Assembly: GCA_963773655.1 (NCBI GenBank)
Contig: CAVZBX010000003.1
Coordinates: 372,001-436,000, forward strand
Length of the DNA stretch: 64,000 nt
Origin: DASSQJ01 sp963773655
GTDB taxonomy: Bacteria; Actinomycetota; Actinomycetes; Actinomycetales; Dermatophilaceae
Reading direction: 5' to 3'
In this document: positions 47,773-56,982 of the stretch, piece by piece
Numbering within the stretch: position 1 is the stretch's first letter
Layout: every line of letters starts with the position of its first letter
Notes under the pieces: model-generated
Seen by the model: the letters and a program-made list of their open reading frames with translations, nothing else
Databases searched by the model: none
Told to the model about the DNA's origin: nothing
Position numbers and translations under genes: made by a program

Positions 47773-48398
47773 TCCGGCTGCTCGTCGTCGACGACCACCC
47801 CGTGGTGCGCGCCGGGATGGTGGCCGTGCTCGGCGAGGAGCCAGACCTGGAGGTGGTGGGAGAGGCGGCGAACGGGGCCGAGGCCCTGGCGCTGGTGCCC
47901 CGGCTCACTCCCGACGTCGTCCTCATGGACCTGCGGATGCCGGTGATGGACGGCGCGGAGGCCACCCGGCGCCTCGCCGCCGCCCCAGGGGGGCCGCAGG
48001 TGCTCGTGCTCACCACCTACGACACCGACGCCGACATCGTGCGGGCCGTCGAGGCCGGTGCCCGCGGCTACCTCCTCAAGGACGCCCCGACACCGGTGCT
48101 CACCGACGCCATCCGGCGTGCCGCTCGCGGCGAGACCGTGCTGGCCCCGCCCGTCGCGGCCCGGCTCGCGGACCGGCTGCGGGCACCGGCCGGCCCCGAG
48201 CTCACCGGCCGGGAGGTCGAGGTGCTCGGGCTGGTCGCCCGCGGGCTGTCCAACGCGGAGATCGGCCGCGAGCTGTTCATCGGCGAGGCCACGGTGAAGA
48301 CCCACCTGATCCGCGCGTTCGCCAAGCTGGGGGTCGACGACCGCACCGCCGCGGTGACCGAGGCGCACCGCCGGGGGCTGATCGACCTCGGCGCCTGA
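47769..48398 (+). CDS. NarL/LuxR-family response regulator
   Basis: A 209-residue regulator. The receiver domain has the acidic pair VVDDHPVV, phospho-acceptor Asp54 in VLMDLRMPVMDG and Lys in GYLLKDAP. The C-terminal LuxR helix-turn-helix reads LTGREVEVLGLVARGLSNAEI with ATVKTHLIRAFAKLGV. GTG 47769 overlaps the kinase stop. It probably activates the ABC exporter operon. Confidence 0.95.
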   Translation: MIRLLVVDDHPVVRAGMVAVLGEEPDLEVVGEAANGAEALALVPRLTPDVVLMDLRMPVMDGAEATRRLAAAPGGPQVLVLTTYDTDADIVRAVEAGARGYLLKDAPTPVLTDAIRRAARGETVLAPPVAARLADRLRAPAGPELTGREVEVLGLVARGLSNAEIGRELFIGEATVKTHLIRAFAKLGVDDRTAAVTEAHRRGLIDLGA

Positions 48399-48404
48399 CC
48401 CGGG

Positions 48405-49112
48405 TCAGCGCACGTCGTCGCGCAGGCCGGCGCCGGGCCCCTCGTTCTCCTCGACGGCCTGCTCGAGGCCCTCGACCGCCTCCGCGGCCACCTTGTTGGC
48501 CTCGCGGCGGTGCTTGAGGTACTCGAACACCATGGGCAGGACCGAGAGGCCGACGATGAGGAGGATGGCCGCCTCGAGGTTGTCGCGGACCACCGGCACG
48601 CTGCCGAGGAAGTACCCGGCGAGGACGAGCAGGACGACCCAGAGCGCCGCACCCACGGCCGACCACGTGAAGAAGTGTCGGCGCTCCATCCGCCCGATGC
48701 CGGCGACGACGGTGACGTAGGTGCGCACGATCGGGACGAACCGGCCGAGGACGAGCGCCTTGGCCCCATGCTTCTCGAAGAAGGCGTGCGTCTTGTCGAA
48801 GTACTCCTTCTTGATGACCCGCCCGTCGCGCTCACGCAGCGGTGCACCGACCGCGCGGCCGATCTCGTAGCCCACGACGTTGCCGGCGAAGGCCGCGACC
48901 CACAGCGCGGCGATGGCGACGGCGAGGTTGACGTCCATCTCGCCGCCGGCGATGAAGATGCCGACGGCGAACAGGAGGGAGTCGCCGGGCAGGATCGGGA
49001 AGAAGAGCCCGCACTCGACGAAGACGATCACCAGCGACACCCAGAAGAAGGCGGTGCCGTAGGTGTCGAAGAGGTACTGGGGGTCCATCCAGTCGGGCCC
49101 GAGCGCGTGCAT
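48405..49112 (-). CDS. DedA-family membrane protein
   Basis: A 235-residue DedA/SNARE-associated protein, a family implicated in flipping undecaprenyl phosphate or phospholipids. Motifs: FFPILPGDSLLFAVGIF, VGYEIGRAVGAPL, GRFVPIVRTYVTVVAGIGRM with the conserved arginines, and terminal helices. The C-terminus is a charged tail. Start ATG 49112 (GTG 49115 adjacent). Converges with the response regulator gene six bases away. Confidence 0.9.
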   Translation of the reverse strand: MHALGPDWMDPQYLFDTYGTAFFWVSLVIVFVECGLFFPILPGDSLLFAVGIFIAGGEMDVNLAVAIAALWVAAFAGNVVGYEIGRAVGAPLRERDGRVIKKEYFDKTHAFFEKHGAKALVLGRFVPIVRTYVTVVAGIGRMERRHFFTWSAVGAALWVVLLVLAGYFLGSVPVVRDNLEAAILLIVGLSVLPMVFEYLKHRREANKVAAEAVEGLEQAVEENEGPGAGLRDDVR

Positions 49113-49137
49113 CACGCCGTCAAGGGTAAGCGGCCCC

Positions 49138-49196
49138 GGTGGAGTGGCACCGCGGGCACGCGGTCCACGGGCGGTGCCGCGGGTGGCAGGCTGCGG
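49138..49196. repeat. Imperfect direct repeat, copy 1 (methyltransferase leader)
   Basis: About 59 bases that closely resemble 50119-50178, sharing GGTGGAG, CACGCGG, GGCGGTGC and GGGTGGCAGGCTGC in the same order and spacing. Copy 2 is the true leader of the SpoU methyltransferase gene. The pair bounds a ~0.9 kb insert. Confidence 0.75.
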
Positions 49197-49230
49197 CCTA
49201 CGACCTCACCGTCGACGGCTTCCAGTCCCG
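49192..49230 (+). pseudogene. Remnant of a Hint-domain C-terminus
   Basis: The reading AYDLTVDGFQSRHG matches the end of the Hint domain in the RHS protein of this window (AYNLTVDGIHTYHV), and the DNA is alike over about 30 bases. No further Hint or toxin sequence continues in frame. This looks like a scrap of a former RHS tip. Confidence 0.5.
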
Positions 49231-49530
49231 TCACGGCATGAACTCCGTCTGGCGGGAGAATACCCATGCAGGCACGTCGTCGATGACGTCCCAGCCATGC
49301 TTAATGCGCAACGACCCGTCACACAACACCACCAGGGAGTGTTCAGTTGCTTCCGGAGCGAGATGACCGAGCAGCAGGGCGTCCGGCCGCAGGAGGGTCG
49401 ATCGGAGCGCTGTGTCTGCGGGCCGGGCGTGGCGCCGTGCGGAGGAACAGTGCGCGGCACGTGGCGCGCCCCCCGCTGTCGTCGGCCACCATGTCGTCCG
49501 GTTCACCACCTACCTCGAAGGACTCCGACA

Positions 49531-49851
49531 GTGGCGCTTGATCCGAGCACGGTGCCGGCGGTGCTTCGGCATCTTGTACCAGTCGCGGAGCGGTGGGACA
49601 TCGGTGACGACCTCGATCGGTCCGTGGCGGTGAGACACGCCTCAGTGAGTGAACTGCAACGCCCTCGTGCCGCCGTCGATGGCGCCGATGACGACGCCCT
49701 CTACGGGTGGTTGGCCGGCGACGAGTCATACAGCGCCAGCCCGAGTGCCGAGTACATTGCCTTCTCGAACATGGTGATGGCGTTGGACGAAGCACGTCAT
49801 CGCCTGAAATGGGCGGGAGCCTGCACGGCCGACCACGACGGATCTCTCTGA
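49531..49851 (+). CDS. Small acidic protein, possible orphan immunity protein
   Basis: A 106-residue protein from GTG 49531: LRHLVPVAERWDIGDDLDRS ... DALYGWLAGDESYSASPSAEYIAFSNMVMALDEARHRL. The pattern of His/Asp/Trp residues and the acidic nature resemble small uncharacterised actinobacterial proteins recalled from Streptomyces genomes (family not named here). Lower G+C third positions than neighbours. It lies in the small island beside a Hint remnant, so an orphan toxin-immunity role is a reasonable guess. No good ribosome-binding site. Confidence 0.5.
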   Translation: MALDPSTVPAVLRHLVPVAERWDIGDDLDRSVAVRHASVSELQRPRAAVDGADDDALYGWLAGDESYSASPSAEYIAFSNMVMALDEARHRLKWAGACTADHDGSL

Positions 49852-50118
49852 GGCGCTGGTGCGATTCGTCAACGGCCGGCTCTCCGGACGCGAGGAGTCT
49901 CGCATCCACGTCAGTGACATGGAGTGGCCGTGGGCACCTCGCCGTGTCGGGTCGGGTCCACCTGGCCTCAGCCACCGACCTCCTGACAATGCTCGGCTCG
50001 AATGCGCCGGGTCCTCGCCCACGTCACCGACGCCCGGTGCCATGAGGCCGAGCGAATGACTCTCCCGCCAACGCGCTCGCGGGGCAGGGGTGAATGCGCG
50101 GGCAGGGCATGCGATGCC
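49852..50118. other. Island remainder without a clear gene
   Basis: A short frame at 49859-50059 (RFVNGRLSGREESRIHVSDME) begins like a protein but soon becomes Pro/Ser-rich and has no ribosome-binding site. It may be a degraded gene end. The earlier part of the island, 49231-49530, likewise has no supported gene; an antisense frame ending near 49231 is possible but weak. Confidence 0.35.
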
Positions 50119-50178
50119 GGTGGAGCGTCACCGCGGCACGCGGCCCACCGGCGGTGCGGTGGGTGGCAGGCTGCCCCC
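50119..50178. repeat. Imperfect direct repeat, copy 2 (methyltransferase leader)
   Basis: Counterpart of 49138-49196, directly upstream of the methyltransferase start at 50179. Copy 2 is taken as the native one because it adjoins an intact gene. Confidence 0.75.
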
Positions 50179-50856
50179 GTGGGCGAGGACGAGGAGGCGC
50201 CGGGCGAGGCGCGCGAGGTCGGGGTCGGACCGTGGGAGGGTCCCTGGCCCGAGGGCGGGCAGTGGGACCCCGAGCTGCTCCGCACCGGGGACCGGCGCAA
50301 CGTCGTCGACCGGTACCGCTACTGGAGGGTGGAGGCGGTGGTCGCCGACCTCGACACCCGTCGTCACCCCTTCCACGTGGCGGTCGAGAACTGGCGGCAC
50401 GACCTGAACATCGGCTCGGTGGTGCGCACCGCGAACGCGATGGGCGCGGCGGCCTTCCACGTCGTCGGCCGGCGCCGCTGGAACCGCCGCGGCGCGATGG
50501 TCACCGACCGCTACCAGCACGAGCACCACCACCCCGACGCCGCGGGGCTGGCGGCGTGGGCGGCGACGGCGGGGCGGGGCGGGGCCCGGATCCCGCTCGT
50601 CGGGGTCGACAACGTGCCGGGGGCGGTGCCGCTGGAGACCTTCGACCTGCCGCGGGAGTGCGTGCTCGTGCTCGGACAGGAGTCCGTGGGCCTGAGCGCG
50701 GCGATGCAGGACGAGTGTGACGTCGTCCTCCACATCGCCCAGTTCGGGTCGACCCGCTCGGTCAACGCCGGGGCCGCCGCGGCCGTCGCGATGCACGCGT
50801 GGGTGCGCCGCCACGTCTTCGGGCAGGCGCCCCGGCCCGGTACCGGCCCGGAATAG
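50179..50856 (+). CDS. SpoU/TrmH-family RNA 2'-O-methyltransferase
   Basis: A 225-residue SPOUT methyltransferase. Motif 1 VENWRHDLNIGSVVRTANAMGA has the catalytic Asn/Arg, motif 2 is VLVLGQESVGLSAAMQ, and motif 3 is IAQFGSTRSVNAGAAAAVAMHAW, forming the SAM-binding knot. It methylates a ribose in tRNA or rRNA; the exact target is not given by sequence. GTG 50179 starts it. The gene is flanked on both sides by islands, so its borders appear to be a recombination hot spot. Confidence 0.9.
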   Translation: MGEDEEAPGEAREVGVGPWEGPWPEGGQWDPELLRTGDRRNVVDRYRYWRVEAVVADLDTRRHPFHVAVENWRHDLNIGSVVRTANAMGAAAFHVVGRRRWNRRGAMVTDRYQHEHHHPDAAGLAAWAATAGRGGARIPLVGVDNVPGAVPLETFDLPRECVLVLGQESVGLSAAMQDECDVVLHIAQFGSTRSVNAGAAAAVAMHAWVRRHVFGQAPRPGTGPE

Positions 50857-50878
50857 CCGGGCCGGCACCGACCGCTGG
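50839..50878. repeat. Imperfect direct repeat, left border of RHS island
   Basis: About 40 bases (containing CGGAATAGCCGG and CACCGACCGCTG) covering the methyltransferase stop and what follows. They match 57878-57916, where the second copy leads into the luciferase-like gene. The two copies bound the ~7 kb RHS island. Confidence 0.7.
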
Positions 50879-50882
50879 CCCG

Positions 50883-50978
50883 GTGCAGCAGACGCTGTCC
50901 CGCAGGGTCGTCGGGACGCGCGAGTCGGGCGCCGGCCAGGTTCGTGACCTGCCCGCGACCTTCGGCGTCGGCGAGTGC
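50883..50978 (+). pseudogene. Remnant of a luciferase-like monooxygenase gene
   Basis: The DNA parallels 58790-58885 of the intact luciferase-like gene; translated it reads LSRRVVGTRESGAGQVRDLPATFGV against LSRWVVGTPDTAAAQLRDLAATFGV (shown in two families of residues, about 17 of 25 identical). Together with the start-codon region at 50865-50880 it looks like a copy of that gene with its middle deleted. Confidence 0.6.
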
Positions 50979-50983
50979 CCCGC

Positions 50984-51530
50984 TCGTGTGGCGCTACCAC
51001 TACGACGACGGACTCCTCGTCGCGGCCTGCGACCCCCGGGACAACGCGGTCGACGGCAGCTGCACACGCTACGAGCACGACGCGGTGGACAACCCGGAGA
51101 AGCGGATCACGAAGGTCACCAGGCCGCGTGGCAACACCGCCGCCAGCCTGGCCTACGACGACAAGGGCCGGTTGAGCTCGCGTGGCGACGGTCTCGGCAA
51201 CACCATCACGTACACGTATCCGGACCCGCCGCAGGGACTCGACGGCGTGTCCACGCGGATGGTCGCCACGAGCCTGCTCGGCAACGCCACCACCACCGAC
51301 TACGACGACACCCATCGCGTGGTCGCCGTGACCACCCCCGGTGGCGGCCGGACGACCTATGTCTACGACGACAACGGCTACCCGGTGGAGGAGACCGACC
51401 CCAACGGCAACACGACGCGGTCGGTGTACGACGCCCGCGGCAACCTCCTGCAGCGGACGAACGGCGCCGGCGAGACGACGTGGCTCTCCAACGACGAGGA
51501 CGACAACCTGACGGCCGCTCGCGACGCCGG
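50984..51530 (+). pseudogene. 5' fragment of the RHS gene, out of frame with the rest
   Basis: Frame +1 encodes RHS-type repeats (WRYHYDDGLLVAACDPRDN, TYTYPDPPQG, TTYVYDDNGYPVEETDPNGN) and breaks at about 51529, where two extra bases (or one missing) move the reading to the frame of the main RHS ORF. The N-terminal signal and secretion region is absent: RHS sequence begins abruptly after the monooxygenase remnant. Confidence 0.65.
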
Positions 51531-51566
51531 TCGAGCTCCGCCGCGGACGACCGCTACGTCACGCGC

Positions 51567-54500
51567 ATGGGCTATGACGGCAGGTCGCACCTCACCTCGC
51601 TGCAAGCACCGGCGACTCCCGACCAGCCGGGAGGCACCGCACAGGCGTGGGACTACACACCCGGCACCCATGTCGGCGACGGCGTCTGGGACGGCACCGA
51701 CCCGGCTGTCGGCGGGGGCGTGCAGCCGCCAGGTCTGCAGAGCGTCGTCACCGATGCGGAGGGCCGGGTCACGAGAAACTCCTACGACGCCAACGGTGAC
51801 CTGCGCCGGGTCGTCCTGCCGAGCGGCCTGACCACCACCTACGCGTACGACGAGCTGGGTCGGAAGGTCTCCGAGACCGTGGTCGACACCACCGCCGGTG
51901 CGGCAACCGAGGCCACGACGACGTTCGTCCACGACGCGCTCGGGAACGTCGTGCAGACGACCGGTCAACCCGTCGTGAACGAGGTGTCGGGTCGGACCCA
52001 CCGGCTCCGTACGGTCACCACGCACGACGCCAACGGCAACGTGGTCCGGGTCGACCACCTCGATGTGGCCGGGTCCGACCCGACACGCACGACCACCACG
52101 GGCGTCGACGCCCTGGACCGCGTCGTGTCGGTCACCGACCCCGAAGGCGGCACCACGACGCGGACCTACACCGCTGACAACCACGTCGAGACGGTCACGG
52201 ACGCCGAGGGCCGTGTGGTCCGCACCGCCTACACCGACGACGGACTGCCTCGGCGCACGGTGCTGCAGAACTTCTCTGACGGCCTCGGAGGCACCCAACG
52301 CACCGTCGAGCTGGAGCGCCGGGAGTACGACGCAGGCGGGCGTGTCACCAGCACCACCGACGCCAATGGCAACGAGCGCACCTACTCGTACGACGGCGCA
52401 GACCGCCTCGTGTCGACGACGCTGCTGCGACCCGGCAGTCCCGATGGCGACCTCGTCCTCGAGACCCGTGCCTACGACGGCGCCGGTCAGCTTGTGGAGA
52501 CCGTCACCGGAGGAGGACTGCTCAGACGCACCCAGACGTGGGACGCGGCGGGCCGGGTCGAGTCCGCCACCATCGATCCGGGTGGGCTCAACCGCACGAT
52601 CACGTGGTCCTACGACGCGGTGGGCAACGTCCTCACGCAGGCTTCTAGCCAGGACGGCCGGACGGAGCGGGTCAGCACGACGTACGACCCGACCAACCGA
52701 CCGCGCACCACGACCGTCGAGAACGGCTCCGACGACCTGGTCACGACGTACACCTACGACGAGCGCGGCAACCGGCTGTCGGCCACGGACGCCAACGGCA
52801 ACACGACGAGCACCACCTACGACGTGCTCGACCGACCGGTCCGGCGGACCCTGCCGCAGGCCTCCGTCGAGGACGTCGGTGGCGACGCGCGCACCACCAC
52901 CTCGCAGCTGCAGGTGGGGTACGACACCTTCGGCGCGACCACCCACACCGAGGACGCGCGCGGGAACCTCACGACGGTCGACATCGACCTGCTCGGCCGT
53001 GAGACGGTGATCCACCACCCCACCTACACGACGCCCGATGGTCAGCAGGTGAGCCCCGTCGAGGAGTTTGCGTACGACGGTGTCGGGAACCTCGTGTCGC
53101 GCACGGATCGGCGTGGCGCGACGACCGACTTCGAGTTCGACTCGCTCAACCGCGTCGTCCGACAGACCGACCCGCTCGTCGAGGGCGCAACCGCACGCGG
53201 GACGACGACCTACACCTACGACGACGGGGGGAATCTCCTCAGCGTCGTCGATCCCCGCGGCGCGCGGGTCGAGATGACCTACGACGAGCGGGACCTCCTG
53301 CGCAGTCGCGTCGAGGTGGTCCGGGGCGCCGGAGAGGCGACGTACGCGAGCACCACCTACGCCTACGACGGACTCGGCAATCCGGTGAGCAGGAACGACC
53401 CCCTCGGCCACGTCTCCCGCATCGCGTACAACGCCGTCTCCGAGCCGGTCACGATGACCGACCCGACCGGGGCGGTGTCCCGCCTGGAGCACGACGTCGC
53501 CGGAAGGGTGACCCGGGCCGTGGACGCGCTGGGCCGCTCGGCGAGCACCGAGTACGACCTCGCCGGACGCGTCGTCGCGACCGCCGAGACCGCCCCCTCC
53601 GGCGTCGAGCTCGCCCGCACGCGCTACGACCTCGACGCCAACGGGAACGTCCGCACCGTGGTGCGGCCGCTCGGCAACTCCGTGGGGTACACCTACGACA
53701 GCCGTGACCGGCTGACGAAGGTCGAGCAGCCGACGAGCGCCAACCGGACCCTGACGACGACGTACGGCTACGACGCAGCCGGCAACCTGACCCGCAGCAC
53801 CGACGGACGCGGCAACAGCACCACGTACACGTACACGCCGTGGGACCTGCTCGAGGACGTCGTCGAGCCGGCGACCAGTGGCCAGAGCGGGCTCGCGGAC
53901 CGCACGTTCACCACCACCTACGACGCGGCGGGTCAGCCGGTCCGCGGGGCCCAGCCGGGAGGTGTGGCAGTCGACCGGACCTTCGACGCCCTTGGACGTC
54001 TGGTGCGGGAGGCGGGCGGCGGTGGCGGGACCACGAGCGCGGACCGCTCGTTCGGGTACGACCTCGTCGGGAACCTCACGAGCACGAGCCACCCGTCCGG
54101 CACCCTGACCTACGGTTACGACGACCGCGGGCTGATGACCTCGGCGAGCGGTCCCGCGGGCGTCGCCACCTACACCTACGACGACGCGGGCCGGTTGACC
54201 GAGCGTCAGGACGCCGCGGGGACCTCGACGTTCGGGTGGACCGACCGGGACGAGCTCCGGACGGCCCGCGACCCGCTCACCGGTACCACCCAGACCTACA
54301 CGTACGACCCGGCGGGCCAGCTGGCCGGCATCGCCTACTCCGGCGGTGGCAGCCGGACCCTGGCCTGGGACGACCGCGGCCGGCTGCTCACCGACACGCT
54401 CGTGGACTCCCGGGCGCGCACGACCGGGTCGACGGCCTACGAGTACGACGCCAACAGCAACGTGCTCGCCCAGACGGTCATCCGGGGAAAGGGCCAGCCG

Positions 54501-56966
54501 GAGGAGCACAGCTACACCTACGACGACGCCGACCGGCTCGTCGGGTGGTACGTCTCCAAGCGGCTCAACGCGGCCTATGCCTACGACGACGCCGGCAACC
54601 GCGTCCAGGCGGGGGACGCCACCTACACGTACGACGCGCGCAACCGGATGACCAGTGGTGGCGGCCGGACCTACACCTGGGAAGCGCGAGGTGCGCTGAG
54701 CCGGTCCACTGCTCCGCAGGACGACCAGGTCTTCTCGCACGACGCCCTCGGCCGGCTCACCGGCTGGCAGGGCGCCGGCTCGAGCCTGGCCTACGGCTAC
54801 GACGGCCTGGACCGCCTGGTCAGCCGTGGCGGCGCAGCCTTCCGCTACCAGGGCACGGCCATCGACCCGGTCTCGGACGGGACGACCACGGTTGCCCAGA
54901 GCCCCACCGGGGCGCCGCTCGCGCAGCGCGCCGGTGGCAGCGCCGCGCTCATCGGTCGCAACCGGCACGGAGACGTGACCCAGCTGTTCGGCGCCGACGG
55001 CGCGGTCGCGGGCACCAACGTCTTCGATCCGTGGGGCACGAGCACCGGGGCCAAGGGAGCAACCAGCGCGCTCGGCTTCCAGGGTGACTGGACGGACCCG
55101 AGCACCGCGGCCGTCTTCATGGGAGCCCGGTGGTATCTGCCGGGACAGGCGACCTTCACCTCACGGGACACCGTCTTCGGCCAGCTCGGCACTCCGATCT
55201 CCCTGAACCGGTACACCTACGCGTTCGGCAATCCGCTCGGGATGTTCGACCCCGACGGGCACTGGCCGGGCTGGTTGGACAGCGCCGTGGACACCGCGAA
55301 GGAGTACGGCGGGAAGCTGATCTCGGCCGTGACGACCGGGGCCACCAAGGTCGTCGACACCGTCACGTCGGCCGCGAAGTCCCTCTACAGCACCGTCACG
55401 ACCGGGGCCAGCTCCGTCGTCAAGGCGGCGTCGGCGGGTCTGCGCTCACTGACGAGCCACGGCGTCTCGGTGTACAACTCCGCGCGCCAGCACTTCCAGG
55501 CCGCCATGGGCAAGGTCATGCGCAGTCTCACCATGGCCAGGGACATCGCCATGCGGCCAGTCGCGCCGGCCGTCAACTTCGCACGAGACAACCGCGACCT
55601 GTTCGTCCAGGGGGCCAAGCTGTTGGCACCCGTCGCGGTGGGCTTCGGGGTCACGGCAGCGTGCCTCGCCCTCACGATGGGCGCCGGATCCCTCGGGTGT
55701 GCCGTGCTCGGCGGGGTGGCGGGTGGCGCCGTGGCGGGCGTGATGGAGTGCGAGGAGGTCGCGACCGCCGACTGCGCCCGCACCGTCGGCAAGGAGGCGG
55801 CCATCGGCGGGCTCGTCGGATGGATCGGCGGCGCCGGCGGCGGTCGGCTGCTGTCGACGATGGTGCGTTCGGGTGCGGCGGGCGCCACCGGGTCGGCGGC
55901 GACCCAGTACTTCCAGACCGGAACCATCGACCCGAAGCAGACGGCGCTCGGCTTCGTCGAGGGCGCGGCCCTCGGCGGTGCGATCCACGCGGGCGGGACG
56001 CTGGGGCCATCCCTGCGCGGCTCGCGCTCCACCGAGCTCCCCTCGACGTCGGCCCGTTCGGCGGCACGTTCCGCCGAGGTCGAGCAGCCGCGCGGTCTCG
56101 GCGGGCGGTCGGTGTGCAGCGGAGCGATGTCCTTCTCGGCGGCCACGTTGGTGCTGATGGCCGACGGGTCTCAGAAGCGGATCGCGGACATCGAGGTCGG
56201 CGACGAGGTGCTCGCAAGCGACCCGGAGACCGGCGAGCAGGCAGCGCGTCCGGTGACCGCGGTGTGGACCCACGAGGACTCCCTCGTCGACCTCGACATC
56301 GACGGCGACACCGTCACGACCACCGAGGACCACCCGTTCTGGTCGGTGACCGACGCTCGTTTCGAGCGGACCGACGAGCTCTCGGCCGGTGAGCGGATCC
56401 TCTCGGCGGACGGCACGACGGTCGTCGTCAACGGTCTGCAGCTGACGACGTGGCAGGAGGGCGAGGCCTACAACCTCACCGTCGACGGCATCCACACGTA
56501 CCACGTCGGCCGCGAGGCGATCCTCGTCCACAACGCAGGCGGATCGGAGCCACCATGTGGGCTGTCCGTCGGCCAGGTGCCGCTGGGGTCCGAAGGTCTG
56601 GCGAGCAAGGCGGCTGAGTATCGAATGCGCAACAATGTGTCCCCAGGTGCCAACGTGGCCGTATTGCGCTACGAGGCCGACGGAGCGGCAACTCATCTGT
56701 TCGCCCAAAACATCCCGGCTAGCCCGACGTCCGCCGGTGTTCACTCCGAGAAGGTCCTCGACGATTGGGTCAGCCAACTGCATCTGGATCGAAGCAAGAT
56801 CACTGAGGTCTACTCGGAGAGGGTTCCATGTGCGAGTCCAGGGCACGATTGTGCTTCCCTGGTCGGTACGTACCCCAACGCAGAACTGAGTTTCAGCCTT
56901 CCAGGTGGCGACGGACGTGACAGTTTCAGGGCGCTGGAACGCTTCATGGCCGGCCGTCGTCCGTGA
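51567..56966 (+). CDS. RHS polymorphic toxin with Hint and deaminase-like C-terminus (N-terminally truncated)
   Basis: A 1799-residue frame. About 1100 residues of YD/RHS repeats (YTYDxxGN, YGYDDRG) lead to the RHS core NRYTYAFGNPLGMFDPDGHW (about 1214), a helical, hydrophobic linker, a Hint domain (about 1517-1656, VLMADGSQKRIADIEVGDEV to ILVHN), and a ~140-residue toxin tip. The tip has HSE (His1726, Glu1728) and PC-x6-C (Cys1755, Cys1762), the zinc and proton-transfer residues of the deaminase fold, so it likely deaminates nucleic-acid bases. Tip DNA is lower in G+C. No ribosome-binding site precedes ATG 51567, so expression is doubtful. Confidence 0.8.
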   Translation: MGYDGRSHLTSLQAPATPDQPGGTAQAWDYTPGTHVGDGVWDGTDPAVGGGVQPPGLQSVVTDAEGRVTRNSYDANGDLRRVVLPSGLTTTYAYDELGRKVSETVVDTTAGAATEATTTFVHDALGNVVQTTGQPVVNEVSGRTHRLRTVTTHDANGNVVRVDHLDVAGSDPTRTTTTGVDALDRVVSVTDPEGGTTTRTYTADNHVETVTDAEGRVVRTAYTDDGLPRRTVLQNFSDGLGGTQRTVELERREYDAGGRVTSTTDANGNERTYSYDGADRLVSTTLLRPGSPDGDLVLETRAYDGAGQLVETVTGGGLLRRTQTWDAAGRVESATIDPGGLNRTITWSYDAVGNVLTQASSQDGRTERVSTTYDPTNRPRTTTVENGSDDLVTTYTYDERGNRLSATDANGNTTSTTYDVLDRPVRRTLPQASVEDVGGDARTTTSQLQVGYDTFGATTHTEDARGNLTTVDIDLLGRETVIHHPTYTTPDGQQVSPVEEFAYDGVGNLVSRTDRRGATTDFEFDSLNRVVRQTDPLVEGATARGTTTYTYDDGGNLLSVVDPRGARVEMTYDERDLLRSRVEVVRGAGEATYASTTYAYDGLGNPVSRNDPLGHVSRIAYNAVSEPVTMTDPTGAVSRLEHDVAGRVTRAVDALGRSASTEYDLAGRVVATAETAPSGVELARTRYDLDANGNVRTVVRPLGNSVGYTYDSRDRLTKVEQPTSANRTLTTTYGYDAAGNLTRSTDGRGNSTTYTYTPWDLLEDVVEPATSGQSGLADRTFTTTYDAAGQPVRGAQPGGVAVDRTFDALGRLVREAGGGGGTTSADRSFGYDLVGNLTSTSHPSGTLTYGYDDRGLMTSASGPAGVATYTYDDAGRLTERQDAAGTSTFGWTDRDELRTARDPLTGTTQTYTYDPAGQLAGIAYSGGGSRTLAWDDRGRLLTDTLVDSRARTTGSTAYEYDANSNVLAQTVIRGKGQPEEHSYTYDDADRLVGWYVSKRLNAAYAYDDAGNRVQAGDATYTYDARNRMTSGGGRTYTWEARGALSRSTAPQDDQVFSHDALGRLTGWQGAGSSLAYGYDGLDRLVSRGGAAFRYQGTAIDPVSDGTTTVAQSPTGAPLAQRAGGSAALIGRNRHGDVTQLFGADGAVAGTNVFDPWGTSTGAKGATSALGFQGDWTDPSTAAVFMGARWYLPGQATFTSRDTVFGQLGTPISLNRYTYAFGNPLGMFDPDGHWPGWLDSAVDTAKEYGGKLISAVTTGATKVVDTVTSAAKSLYSTVTTGASSVVKAASAGLRSLTSHGVSVYNSARQHFQAAMGKVMRSLTMARDIAMRPVAPAVNFARDNRDLFVQGAKLLAPVAVGFGVTAACLALTMGAGSLGCAVLGGVAGGAVAGVMECEEVATADCARTVGKEAAIGGLVGWIGGAGGGRLLSTMVRSGAAGATGSAATQYFQTGTIDPKQTALGFVEGAALGGAIHAGGTLGPSLRGSRSTELPSTSARSAARSAEVEQPRGLGGRSVCSGAMSFSAATLVLMADGSQKRIADIEVGDEVLASDPETGEQAARPVTAVWTHEDSLVDLDIDGDTVTTTEDHPFWSVTDARFERTDELSAGERILSADGTTVVVNGLQLTTWQEGEAYNLTVDGIHTYHVGREAILVHNAGGSEPPCGLSVGQVPLGSEGLASKAAEYRMRNNVSPGANVAVLRYEADGAATHLFAQNIPASPTSAGVHSEKVLDDWVSQLHLDRSKITEVYSERVPCASPGHDCASLVGTYPNAELSFSLPGGDGRDSFRALERFMAGRRP

Positions 56967-56982
56967 CGAGGAGGTGCGACGA

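Noticed and set aside
49231..49509. Minus-strand 92-codon frame with a plausible C-terminal end
   Set aside because: The last ~45 residues look protein-like, but the first half does not, and no start signal is seen; kept as a possibility only.
49343..49975. Minus-strand 210-codon frame in the small island
   Set aside because: Arg/Pro/Ser-rich with no domain; it overlaps the better supported plus-strand 106-residue gene.
50799..51530. Extension of the RHS frame upstream through the methyltransferase end
   Set aside because: In this frame the sequence is Arg/Gly-rich and not RHS-like; the RHS repeats here lie in another frame, so the extension is not coding.
51567..55100. Repeated short DNA words resembling a repeat array
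   Set aside because: They are codons of RHS YD repeats, irregular in length and coding; not a CRISPR or tandem satellite array.
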